NCBI GenBank assembly: GCA_033807695.1
Contig: CM066310.1
Span: 1,612,001-1,676,000 of the forward strand
Length of the DNA stretch: 64,000 bases
DNA from: Daedaleopsis sinensis
Lineage: Eukaryota; Basidiomycota; Agaricomycetes; Polyporales; Polyporaceae
Direction of reading: 5' to 3'
In this document: positions 25,101 through 35,987 of the stretch, one piece after another
How positions within the stretch are numbered: the first letter of the stretch is position 1
Layout: each line of letters starts with the position of its first letter
Notes under the pieces: generated by a model
Told to the model about the DNA's origin: nothing
Databases searched by the model: none
The model's input: the letters and a program-made list of their open reading frames with translations, nothing else
Position numbers and translations under genes: made by a program

Positions 25101-26659
25101 TAAGCCCAAACTGACCAACACTCGACCAATTCACTATGTTCATCTAGGGAGAGCTCGAACATCGACGCGTCAAGCAATTCTACGCGCACACAAATAAATC
25201 CGTGAAGTTCGCATGGCAGATCGCCCGTCATCAACGGCGCCAGGCTTATCTCTGCAAGCTCAGGGAACCTCCTGAGTCGAGAAGCCGCACACGTCCGAGG
25301 GCGACCCCTCAGCACCGTTGCCGACAGCCCTGTGAGGCTCCTCTTCAGCTCCCATTTGAGGCATCAGAACCGTTGCCGCCATCATCAGCTAAGGTGCACT
25401 CCCATATTTCCGAGGAACAGGCCCATCCTATAGACATCCGCGAACACCTTGCAGAGCATCGGGATGATCCCGCTTTCAAGGTAACCGTCATAGCAGTTGC
25501 AGTGTGACCCATTCTTGACCGCTGACGCCGCCACTCTATCATCAGGACTTTCTCCCTAGGCTCCTGACACACATACATAGACGGCTGGATGCTCTCGAGG
25601 GGCACGACTCCACAATATCTGATCATGTGGACTCGGTACCTACACGCAGCCAACTTGCCCAAGTCCGTATCGAGTGTAACCGCATGTACCTGCACAAGAT
25701 CATGCGTATCAATTACACCTCATACGACATGCGACGCCAACAGGACTCCATTAACCCACGCACCCATCCCTACGTTATGATGCTCGCACCATCAGACGAC
25801 ACACATCCGTACCTTTACGCCGAGGTTATATCGATCTTCCATGTTAACGCCTACCGCATACGATCCGAAGACACCCAACTGCCTGTTCCTAGTCTTCTGC
25901 ACATCCTTTGGGTTCGCTGGTTTGACCTCGACACGCTGCTCCCGGGTGGCATAGAGCAACTCCGACCCCATCGCCTCAAGTATGCGTCTCTCGATGATGA
26001 GCCTTTCGGTTTTCTCTCTCCGCGCCAGATTCTCCGAGGAGCGCACATAGTCCCAGCTTGGAACTACCAACAGTCTACAGAACCAGCACTGCCCTATCGC
26101 TGGGCTGCAATGGATGACTCGGAAGACAATGCCGCAGAGGTGTATCCGATTGCGCGCCGATCAACGTTTGATTGGAACTTTTACTACGTCGGAATGTACG
26201 TCCCTCCGATCCTCAAGCCAAGCTTGAATTCACCAACCTTCCGCCATCTCCTCGTGTGCCGGTAGATGGAGTGACCGCGATCTGTTCATGCGGTTCATCG
26301 GCGGCGCTGTGGGGCATGAGGAATCACACGCACCAGGAAGCCCTGCATGTACGAACACCTTGGGCAGTCCCGACCTCGACGACGACACACCGATGCATCC
26401 GGTACATGGCGCCGAAACAGCATCTGATGCTGCTTATAGCTCAGATGACGACGACGACCCCGCAAGAGGATACATTCCGTCTGATTCCGACCATGATGAC
26501 GATCCCGACTCGCACGGGCTAGGACTACATGGACCGAGAGGGGTCACTGGCATGAACGGAGCGGAGAGTGAGGACGAAGAGCCGGAGTTAGGCCCTGAAG
26601 ATGGAGAGGACCAGTACGAGATGGGTGAACAGGAGCCTGTTGAATATGCTAACTACTAG
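22144..26659 (+). CDS. Plavaka transposase, element 2
   Basis: Start chosen at the ATG at 22144 (MPECSGCNRDIGRSLASHEK), a zinc-binding CxxC...H...C motif like other Plavaka N-termini, followed by a very charged helix (about 22230-22350). Then: PPSIYDTLTNRFGVFRRYFG (about 22610-22670), HWFPFRFFW (23208-23234), APILLYSDSTHLTSFGTASL with WPIYAFFGSLSKYFR (about 23398-23505), NEIWHLLLDDEFLEAYLHGI (about 23700-23760), ITYSADYPEK (23809-23838) joined by an intron to LLACIKHLAKCPCPSC, YQLFVPDLMHEFELGVWKAT (about 24258-24317), FGRDTIRRLGPNVSGLKKLA (about 24450-24510) and DLIFVLATWHALAKLRLHT. These order-specific blocks are diagnostic of the second common Plavaka type. About nine introns. The C-terminus is acidic (EDEEPELGPEDGEDQYE). 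No disabling change was seen. Confidence 0.82.
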
Positions 26660-26948
26660 TAGGGTGTACCGTGTACTACATCTGTGTGACAATTGAACTC
26701 CGAGGTGTCGTTGAATCCCGATGCATTTGAATAGTACCTATGACACTTTAACTCTGCATTAGAAAATCCTCGTGCACGCCTATCCCTCACAATCGCTCAC
26801 CAGATGTCACAATCCATTTGTAGATTGCCCATGTCCCGGGAGAAGATCGCGGATTGGACCGGATTGCAATCCTATTCAAGCTCGAACGAGCGCCGATCGG
26901 ATCGCCATCCGCGCAAGCCATCGCAAGCGTTTCGGGGATTTGCTGATG

Positions 26949-27418
26949 CTGTAATGAGGGCTTCAAGCTTTGGCAGGAGGTCAGTCCAGGCTAGGGAAGG
27001 AGGGGTTAGATCACGATGATTATGACCAGGGTTAGAGCAGGGACACACTGCGATCGGTGAGAGCTTTAGGCTGGAGTACGAGCTTGTTCCAAGAATCCGT
27101 GTTGGGGAGATCAGATAGAGGGTAGCCTGCCTTCAGCAGTTTCTCATAGATACTAGAGTATATCGTCATTGTTTTGCTAGAGACTGTATCCGCCATATGA
27201 GCGCACCTATATGCTCTAACCTTCATGACTTGTGCTTCGTCCAAACGCTTGTTCACTTCCACGCTGCGGTGCCAAAGAATGAGTTCTGTCGCATGCTACC
27301 AAGATATCAGCTAATCGACAATGGCAACATGACTAGAGGAAGATCGTACGATATGTCGCCGCGTGACGAGTGTGCGTCTATCCTTCTTGTCGTAATCGTC
27401 TATAACATTTTCCAGACT
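26949..27418 (-). pseudogene. Interrupted F-box gene, segment 2
   Basis: On minus, just inside the giant-element border, the frame reads ENVIDDYDKKDRRTLVTRRH, then an intron of about 65 nt (GTACGA...TTGGTAG). The next exon is HATELILWHRSVEVNKRLDE and IYEKLLKAGYPLSDLPNTDS to LVLQPKALTDR, another intron (GTGTGT...CCCTAG, about 26994-27051) and TWTDLLPKLEALIT, ending at Plavaka element 2. IYEKLLKAGYPLSDLP followed by QPKALTDR is a pattern I recognise from the middle of agaricomycete F-box proteins. The frame enters cleanly from segment 1 once the 32-kb element is removed. Confidence 0.8.
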
Positions 27419-27490
27419 GAGTCGTATACACAGTCACTTGCAAGTCCCCGGCCTAACAGACCGAATGGACTTGCAAGTACCATGCAGTGC
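27419..27490 (+). repeat. Left terminal inverted repeat of the giant element
   Basis: Begins GAGTCGTATACACAG and includes the hairpin arms ACTTGCAAGTCC (27436-27447) and GGACTTGCAAGT (27468-27479) around the conserved core GGCCTAACAGACCGA (27450-27464). Confidence 0.78.
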
Positions 27491-27933
27491 TATTTGACTC
27501 ACAGGATTGGACGAAGGATAAACGGATATCGGAGTCTTGATCAAGCGTGCGCGACTTTGATAGGAGACAGTTGGTGCGCGCCGATAAGGGCGGGCCGGGT
27601 CTGAGACGGTCTTAGGCACACCCGTCTCGCCGAAGATGGACCCTGATGGACCTCACGCAAGAATGTCCGCGAGCGACCTGGCCCCACGGTCCATCGTTTG
27701 GACACCGGTAAGATCGATAGCAGGCACGAGGGCGGACGCGGAGGCAAAAGGCGCGTGATGTCATAGCCTACTGTACATACACGCGTGACGTACTAGTAGG
27801 TCCAATCTATTACGATTGGAACCTGTATATTACAGTCTCCAAACCTTGTTTTAATGACGAACGAGCGGGTGATACGGCGTATGCACGCGTCGCGTGCAGG
27901 CCCTCGATATTTCAAAACTGCGCGTGCATTAGT
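27491..27933. other. Left subterminal region of the giant element
   Basis: About 440 bp between the left terminal repeat and the copia 5' LTR. Short ORFs have no recognisable content; no gene is called. Confidence 0.5.
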
Positions 27934-28538
27934 TGTTGAACTTGTGGTTAGTTGTACAGATAGAAGTGTGTTACACGCTATGGACACAGCCTCATACGAT
28001 ACTTCTCTCGGTTATCTCGGTTACCTTTTATCTCTCGTACATTGTTCCCTATATAGCAACTATTGTACTTTCATTGCTTCTCTTCTTCATTTGTCGTTCT
28101 ACGTCGCTACAGATCACTTCTCCTTGGTCAGATGATCACTCCTTTATTCCTTCTTTAGATATCTCTTTGTTTCTACTGAGTCAGCTACGCACAGCACGAC
28201 TCAGCTCACTCCGTTCCTCATGAGTCAGCCTCGTACTGCCTGACTCATCTCGTCACATGTCTCTCCTCTAGTCGCTTACTCATGCTGCTCCTATACGGTA
28301 TATAAGGAGGGACTCTTTGGCTCGGACTCCTCAGTCTTTTGCTCACTGACTGAGGAGTAAGTACACTCACCTACATATGTTCTCTTATGCTTTACTTACA
28401 AGTATCTACAGCGCCCTTCCGTGTGTTTCTAGGTACTTGTTCATCTATGCTAAAGTCTTTTGCTCACTGACTGAGGACGCCCTTCCGTGTGTCTCTAGTC
28501 GTTGCGTCTCTTTGCCTTCACAGGTTCAGACTTCATCA
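27934..28538 (+). repeat. 5' LTR of the copia element
   Basis: 605 bp, TG...CA ends. A TATATAAGG box near 28300-28308 is the likely U3 promoter. It also holds repeats of the palindromic TGAGTCAGG/TGACTCA kind (about 28188-28250) and of CTCACTGACTGAGGA (about 28340-28355 and 28463-28478). Confidence 0.93.
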
Positions 28539-28555
28539 GGTTATGAGCCCTGCGC
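28539..28555 (+). other. Primer binding site, half-tRNA(iMet) type
   Basis: GGTTATGAGCCCTGCGC directly abuts the 5' LTR. It is the reverse complement of GCGCAGGGCTCATAACC, the anticodon stem-loop part of yeast initiator tRNA-Met (from memory of that tRNA), not of its 3' CCA end. Priming by a cleaved internal fragment of tRNA-iMet is known for Drosophila copia and yeast Ty5. Confidence 0.75.
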
Positions 28556-29059
28556 TCTAATCTAGTTGCTAGTCGACATTCACGCGCAAGTATCCGTCGA
28601 CCCTCCGCCCGTGCACTCCCTCCACTCTTCCCTCACTCTTGACTGTGCCCGCCGACATTGCTACCAGGGGGACTTTTCTGCGCTCGTGACGCAGCCCTGA
28701 GTGCTTTTACCTAGCTCTACTAGTTGCTCGCTGTACCAAACCCTTTGTGCTCTCGAGGCATACGGGTTCTTTTGCTATCCCTCAGCCAGGCCTCGCACTT
28801 GCGACTGCCAGCTGTTGACCCGGGGTGTCTATCACCTTTGGACCGGAGGACAACCGTTTGGACCCTCCTTACGATAGTTTGTTTCGGTACTACAGTACTA
28901 TAGTTCTTCTGGGCACAGTTGGCGACTTCTACACTGGTTCATTGGGGATACCGACTCTCTGACTTACTGGTTCACCTCAATAGGTGTTCATCTCTACGTC
29001 GTCCTTTGCACGAGGCACCTCAAACCATCGCGCTTCCCTGAACCTTTCGCTTCGACACT

Positions 29060-32000
29060 GTGGCGACTCCTGTCGATTGCAGTCACCTCTACCACAGATA
29101 CGACAACGTCCTTGAAAAGGATTACTGCTGGGACGAGTCTGAAAGAGAGTGGTATCCTTGTGAAATTGGACAACCTTGCCCTAACCGATACAACGAGGTT
29201 GCTGCTCCGGACAACGTCAAATTCGACGAAGATCACGAAGCCCCAGCAGAAGGACAAAAAATTGTTGTCACACCACCTCAGACAGCAGTCGTTCCATCTC
29301 CTACTCAAGTCTCCTCTCCCAATCCTACTCAGATCCCTCTTCCTGAAGAGACTTTCGACGAATTAACTCCATTAGTCGAAGTCACTCCTGTTCCACCTCC
29401 AACCGTCGAACCAACTCCTCTTCCTCCAGCTCCTACCACTACTCTTCCACCTCTTCCTGCTTCCAACCTTCTTGCGGACGTTCCTGACGACACTGGTTTT
29501 ATCCTCTCGATTGCCATGTCTGAAGCCGGTCTCGAGAAGAACCTCCCGACTCTTCGTGGTCAGGAGGGGTATCGGGAATGGTCTCGTCAAATGATGGGCT
29601 ATCTCCTGATGGTCGATGCATGGGAGATCGTCAACGGCACGGAGACTACGCCTACCGATGCCAAGGAGCTTGCTGATTGGAAGAAACGAGATGCCCGAGC
29701 TCGTGGTATTCTCATGTACAAGACGGACTCGGAGGTTGCGAAGATCTACGAAGGAAAGACCTCTTCCAAGGATATTTGGGATGCCCTCAAAACCACCTAC
29801 GAGAAGACGGACTCTGGACATGCTTTCTCCAAGTTCGAGAAGTTGCTCAATACGCCTAGGTTTAGCGAGTCCAAGCCGATCGCTGACCAGGTGAACAGCT
29901 TCATCAGCGCTTTGAAGGAGCTCACTTCTACTGGTTCGAGCACCTCCATCGCTGAGCATCTCAAGGTTTACTGGTTATTCTCTCGCATGCCTGATTCCTA
30001 TCGCCCTGCTATCTCCACCATTCTTCATACTACTGAGGAGAAGGCCTTGACTCTCGACAACGTCAAAGCGAAGTTGAAGGTCGAGGACTCTCTTCGGGAG
30101 ACGTCTATTGGGCAGGCGAACAAGATCGTCAAGTCGAAGGGCAAGTTCCCTCCTTGTAAGTGGTGCCAGGGTACGAACCATGACCCTAGTCGCTGCTTCA
30201 AGAAGTACCCTCACTTGAAGGACGAGTTCGATGCGAAGAAGAAGGGCAAGGGCAATAATTCTGGGAATAAGGGAAATGGACAGTCCGCTCAAACCGTTGC
30301 TGCTCCAGCCGGTCTCAATGTATGCGTAGCTAATGCCTCGAGCAACACGATCTCGGCTTCTTACTATGTTGCGGCTCACACCGCTTCTGAGGGACATATT
30401 GCGACTCATTGGCTCATGGACTCTGGTGCTTCTGAGCACATAACTGGTCAGTTCGACGATTTCATCAGCTTCACACCTTACAAAAGCCGGAAGTACTTCA
30501 ACACTGCGAACAGCGGTGACTCCGGGCAGGTGTACGGTGAAGGCGAGGGAATTATCCAAGCCCAAGCCGAAGTCGACGGTCAGCGTACCACTATTGAGCT
30601 CAAGAAAGTCTGCTATGTTCCAGCCGCAGGTCATCTTCGTTTGTTCTCGACTGGCGCCATTGAGAAAGCGGGCAGTTTCCTTTATCAAGGGGATGGAAGA
30701 ATGAGCATCTTCACCTCAAAACCTGTTGGTCAGGTCGCATCAGGATCGACGATCACTGTCGCTGGGAAGAAGGTCATCGAGGCCCGCCATCTTCCAAGTG
30801 TCAATCTTTACATCACTCATTTGTGGATACCCGAGAAAAATCGCTCTGTTCAAGCGGTTCCTAAGTCTCTCCCTCACGATCTCGTTCACCAACGCTGGGG
30901 TCATCCTGGCAAGGAGGCCGTAACGCGTATTCCTAAGGCCGTTGAAGGGGTTCCCGATGTAGGACCCGCTTCGGACAAACCTTGCGACGGATGTGCGAAA
31001 GGCAAACAGCATCGTGCTCCGTTCCCTCCCCACTAGCTGTGGTAGTTCTGATGTATTACAAACAGGTACTTTGTCTAAGCCTTATTGCAATAGGAACAGG
31101 CAGGGCATATGATGTATTACGAAGCCCTGGGGAGGTCCTGGGCACCATCAGCTTGGCAAACCCAATTAGGCAAAAGGGCACAAAATGCTTGATATCTGGC
31201 AAATTAAGCACATCAAAGGCTTATCTCTATAGATAATAGCACTATTAGGCCTGTCCTGGGCGCGCCTTTGGGCGCTTATTCTCGTTCCAGCATTCCCACA
31301 CCTCCTGCACCTGATTAGATAATTTGCTGGGGGGCTACTATAGGTGGGGGATTGGTTCCACTATTGCTCCCTCAATTCTGGATGGATTTGGATGGTTGTA
31401 GGTGCATTGGAAAGGTATTAAAAGGGACGTTTAAGTGCATTATAGAGGGGGTATACTCCAGCTACATGCATGCTATAAATTGCGACCTGATAGGCATAAA
31501 TGCAGGTTTTCATTGGGGTATAGCCTACTTAATTCTAGGTGGGCATATGGGTGTTCTATCTTCCTAGAATACAGTACAAGAGCACTCTCCAACAAGCCCA
31601 TGATCATAGAATTTGATCCAGTGGTTGGGGAGATATACTTTCCCTGCCCCATAAGGAGGAGGAGGGGTCAGTGTATCTCTACTAATTATGGTCAGAATTC
31701 TTTCCAGTTTTTTGGAATACACTCTACATATATACTTGGAAATTGATCCACAAAACCATCCGGTACCACCACCCTCTCCTCCTGACCCCATTAAATAGGC
31801 ATACGCTTATATCTCTATGAATCGTTAACTAAATCTCATGCTCTCTTTGCTGATGGATAGCTACATACATATTGTATCTGTGTGCCCAAAATTGGACCCA
31901 CAGAAGAAGAACTAGATATCTGATTCTACACATGTAGTAGTCTGGTATACCAAGCTGTTAGTGCAGATATATGTGTGTCTCAAGTGGTCTGCACCACAAT

Positions 32001-35000
32001 TATTTTTTTGCATGACACTACCAAAGATCTGATGTTGCATACACATAATCACCTTCAGTACCTATTGAATGAGTACAAATTTATTGGAAACAGTGAAGAA
32101 TTGCATGATATGTGGCCCATACACAGATTAAGACTTTAAGACACTTTAAGACACTTTAAGACACCTGCCACAGACACAGTGTCCGGCAATATAATTGTAC
32201 ATGTACACAGTCTATGCATGAGTTCTGGTCATAGGTTGTTAAGCAGTAAATGTAGCTACTAGAGCCACATAGCAGTAAGCACATTCATGCAGAAATAGAG
32301 GTTTTAGAGGGTAATTAGAGTACATGAAGGGCAGGAGGAGAGGATGGTAATACCGGATGATTTTGTGGATCAATTTCCATGATATTTATACCGTTAGAAA
32401 GATACATGCTGTGGTTTTCCAGCAATATATTTACCATCAGTGTCCATCACGAACTGCACATTATATTTAGGATGGAACACCTCTGTGGCTGAAGTATTAG
32501 TTGCCTCCTATATATAGCTCTTGATATTATATGACCAGGACTTATAGCCACCCTACATCTAGTATATATGTAGAGTGTATTCCAAAAAACTGGAAAGAAT
32601 TCTGACCATAATTAGTAGAGATACACTGACCCCTCCTCCTCCTTATGGGGCAGGGAAAGTATATCTCCCCAACCACTGGATCAAATTCTATGATCATGGG
32701 CTTGTTGGAGAGTGCTCTTGTACTGTATTCTAGGAAGATAGAACACCCATATGCCCACCTAGAATTAAGTAGGCTATACCCCAATGAAAACCTGCATTTA
32801 TGCCTATCAGGTCGCAATTTATAGCATGCATGTAGCTGGAGTATACCCCCTCTATAATGCACTTAAACGTCCCTTTTAATACCTTTCCAATGCACCTACA
32901 ACCATCCAAATCCATCCAGAATTGAGGGAGCAATAGTGGAACCAATCCCCCACCTATAGTAGCCCCCCAGCAAATTACCTAATCAGGTGCAGGAGGTGTG
33001 GGAATGCTGGAACGAGAATAAGCGCCCAAAGGCGCGCCCAGGACAGGCCTAATAGTGCTATTATCTATAGAGATAAGCCTTTGATGTGCTTAATTTGCCA
33101 GATATCAAGCATTTTGTGCCCTTTTGCCTAATTGGGTTTGCCAAGCTGATGGTGCCCAGGACCTCCCCAGGGCTTCGTAATACATCATATGCCCTGCCTG
33201 TTCCTATTGCAATAAGGCTTAGACAAAGTACCTGTTCGTAATACATCAGAACTACAACAGCTGCTGCCCTCCCTCTGACAAACACTCTGAAGGTCCGTGC
33301 GATATGATCCACATGGATTTAGCCGGCCCGATGAGTACCTCGATTGGTGGTTATAACTACTTCTCTGCGTACATCGATGACCATTCTGGACTAGCTGTTG
33401 CGACGTCCATGAAGAAGAAGTCAGATCAGATCACTGCCTTTAAGGACTTTAAGGCGTGGGCTGAGACGCAGACTGGTCGTAAGATCAGAACCGTACGATC
33501 CGATCGAGGAGGGGAATACATGTCCGAAGAATTTCAGGCTTTGCTGCGCGAACAAGGGATTGAGCACGATAAAACTCTCCCTGGGACACCACAACAGAAT
33601 GGACGTGCTGAGCGATGGATCCGTACGATTACTGAGAAGGCTTTGTGCATGCTTCACTTTGCCGGCCTTTCTCACGGATTCTGGAAACTTGCAATTGACG
33701 CCGCCGTTCATATCTATAATCGTCAACCTATGCGTCGCCTCAAATGGCAATGCCCCATTACCGTCTGGTCAGGAAAGAAGCCTGATGCTTCCTACTTCCG
33801 GGTATTTGGGTGTAAAGCCTACGTTCACGTGCAGAGACAGCAAAGAGATGGGAAGCTCGATCCGAAGGCGGTCGAGATGATCTTTGTGGGCTATGAGCCA
33901 GGTTCCAAGGGGTATCGTCTATGGAACCCAGCCTCCCGTCAAGTCGAAGTCTCACGCGATGTAGTCTCCGACGAGACTGTTTTTCCTGCACGTAAGGACA
34001 CCGGCAGTCGTCGTTCTACCCCCGACGACAGTCCATTTCCGAACCTCCGTGATTCAGAGGAGTCTGACGATCAAGTCGACGCCGATGATCCGGACCTTCC
34101 TATACCTCCTCCTCCTGACTCTCAAGATGACGAGCCTGCTCCAGTTCCTGCTCAACCTCAACAACCACCGCCGCAAGCTCCGCCCGCTAATCCTCCTCCT
34201 GTAGTCCAAGCACCTCGTCCTGACCACCGTCGCCAACGACATCCTCCTGTCGCAGAACCCCCTCGTCGTTCTACTCGTGAAAACAAGGGACAGCATTCCA
34301 AGCGGAATGAGGACAATGTCTACGGTGATGAACCTCCTGCTCAGATAGATAGACGGACAGATGATGATGGACATCAGCGTGAGGCGGAAGCAATTCTATC
34401 GTATTTGCACTATTCCCGGTACAAGTCTGGCATTCCTGAACATCATCGGGACGCTATGGCTTCGCCGAATGCGGCACAGTGGCAAGAAGCGGAACGTTCG
34501 GAGTATGAGTCTCTCATGGCTAACAAGACATGGATCTTGGTTCCTCGTCCTAAGGACCGAGCCGTCGTCAAGTGCCGATGGGTCTATGATCGCAAGTCTG
34601 ATGGTCGCTTTAAAGCTCGCGTTGTAGCTAAGGGTTATACGCAAGTCTATGGGAAGGACTACAACGAAACCTTCTCACCTGTTGCTCGATTCGAGTCCAT
34701 CCGGTATCTCTTTGCGCACGCTGCGCTAGAGGACTGGGAGATCGATGCGATGGATGTAAAGACTGCGTTCCTGAATGGCGATCTGGACGAAGAGATCTAC
34801 ATGGAGCAACCAGAAGGTTGGGTCGTTCCTGGCAAAGAGGATCATGTTTGTCTGCTTAAGAAGGCTATCTATGGTCTTAAGCAAGCCTCGCGCCAATGGA
34901 ACAAGAAGATCCACGAGTCTTTAAAGGAACAAGGGTTCATTCGGACCTACTCTGATGCCGGAGTCTACGTATATCGCCGACAAGGGGAGGATTACGTGAC

Positions 35001-35976
35001 AATCGTTGTTCTGTATGTCGACGACCTACTTCTCATGGGTCCTAGTCGCAAACGGATCGACAACGTCAAGAAAGCGTTAGGCAAACAGTACAAGATGACG
35101 GACTTAGGTCCGCTTCAACGATTCCTTGGTCTACGTGTACGTCGAGATCGTCACTCGCGGACTCTTGACATTGACCAGGAAGAGTACATCGACGCCATTC
35201 TGGAGACCTATCAGATGGTGGACTGCAAGCCTGCGCGCACTCCTCTTCCCGCTGGAGCTCTTCTAGTCCAAGCTACAGTGTAAGCATCGGCATCTCTCCT
35301 CAAGCGTTTCCAGAGTCTACTCGGCAGTCTTCTCTATGCCTGTCTCGGAACGCGACCGGACATCTCCTTTGCCATCAGCCGTCTAGGCAAGTATGCTGCG
35401 AACCCTTCGGATGAACATCTCACCTACCTCTTCTACGTTCTCCGATATCTCAAGGGTACAAAGCATTACTGTATACCCTATGATGGTGCGACCAAAGCTG
35501 GTTTGATCGGCTATTCCGATTCAGACTGGGCTGAGGATCGTGATGATCGGCATTCCCAAACTGGCTTCGTCTACCTGATGGCTGGTGGTGCAGTCTGCTG
35601 GACGTCTCGTCGACAGTCTACTGTTTCGCTTTCTTCTACTGAAGCGGAATATAAGGCATGTTCGGACGCTAGTCGTCAGATGATGTGGCTAAGGACCTTC
35701 AGTGATGAGATTGGGGACGACATCTCTTCTGCAACACCTCTGTGTATCGACAACCAGGGTGCTATCTTCCTTGCAGATAACCCGTCTGTTGACCGAAGGA
35801 CCAAGCACATTGAAGTGCGCTATCACTTTGTACGGGAGTACATCGAAAGTGGGAGCATGGACATCTTCTATGTTGAGTCGAAGAAGAACTTGGCAGACAC
35901 CCTGACGAAGAACGTCTCCTTCTCTATATTGGAGTACTTTGTTAAGGAATCTGGTCTTGTTACTTCCGCGTCTTGA
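29060..35976 (+). pseudogene. Copia Gag-Pol polyprotein, interrupted
   Basis: One frame runs through the whole polyprotein, except for the nested element (31031-33266) and a TAA at 35281-35283. Order: an acidic and Pro-rich N-terminus; a Gag domain (about 29520-30110); a CCHC knuckle CKWCQGTNHDPSRC (about 30157-30200); protease LMDSGASEH (about 30413-30440); a pre-integrase HHCC finger (about 30885-31020); integrase with the Asp of MIHMDLAGP (33307), the Asp of RSDRGGEY (about 33497) and the Glu of NGRAER (about 33600); reverse transcriptase with YVDDLLLMG (about 35014-35040); RNase H with SDSDWAEDR, SSTEAEYKA and DNQGAIFLADNP (35510-35790). The frame has no ATG before 29516; the stretch from about 29042 is open but starts near GTG, so the start is unclear. 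The lone stop separates RT from RNase H, so the copy is probably not autonomous. Confidence 0.9.
31031..33266 (+). mobile_element. 2236-bp long-inverted-repeat (foldback-like) element, copy A
   Basis: Inserted in the copia pre-integrase/integrase junction, with a 7-bp duplication CCCTCCC (31024-31030 and 33267-33273). Removing it restores the copia frame. Arms of about 705 bp (31031-31737 and about 32560-33266) are nearly identical inverted copies. The termini are CACTAGCTGTGGTAGTTCTG (left) and, read inward, CAGCAGCTGTTGTAGTTCTG (right). The centre holds a second, shorter inverted pair (31738-31786 against about 32334-32383) and a tandem TTAAGACAC triplet near 32133-32163. It is strikingly AT-rich compared with its surroundings. 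The small ORFs in the arms look like decayed coding DNA; no transposase is present. Confidence 0.88.
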
Positions 35977-35987
35977 ACGAGTGGGAG
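35977..35987 (+). other. Polypurine tract of the copia element
   Basis: Purine-rich ACGAGTGGGAG sits between the polyprotein stop (35974-35976) and the 3' LTR, where plus-strand priming is expected. Confidence 0.6.

Larger units (their letters stand above)
18385..26948 (+). mobile_element. Plavaka DNA transposon, element 2 (8564 bp)
   Basis: Left end CATCAGCAAAAGGCCAAACG, right end (reverse complement) CATCAGCAAATCCCCGAAAC: the outer ten bases match, then similarity is patchy. It is flanked by a 2-bp duplication CT (18383-18384 and 26949-26950). Excision restores the F-box frame: LPKLEALIT|EERERQAKV. It contains a Plavaka transposase on plus and a DUF6698-like gene on minus, head to head. 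Subterminal zones hold scattered copies of GATTGCAATCC/CACAATC-like motifs. The weaker terminal repeats suggest an older or different lineage than element 1. Confidence 0.82.

Noticed and set aside
31352..31746. Small ORFs in the arms of the 2236-bp elements (71-106 codons, four times) as genes.
   Set aside because: They recur because the arms recur, lack any recognised domain, start at arbitrary ATGs and lie in AT-rich, apparently decayed DNA.
35281..35283. Programmed stop/readthrough between RT and RNase H of the copia element.
   Set aside because: Copia elements do not place a recoding site there; a simple nonsense mutation is the better explanation from one copy.
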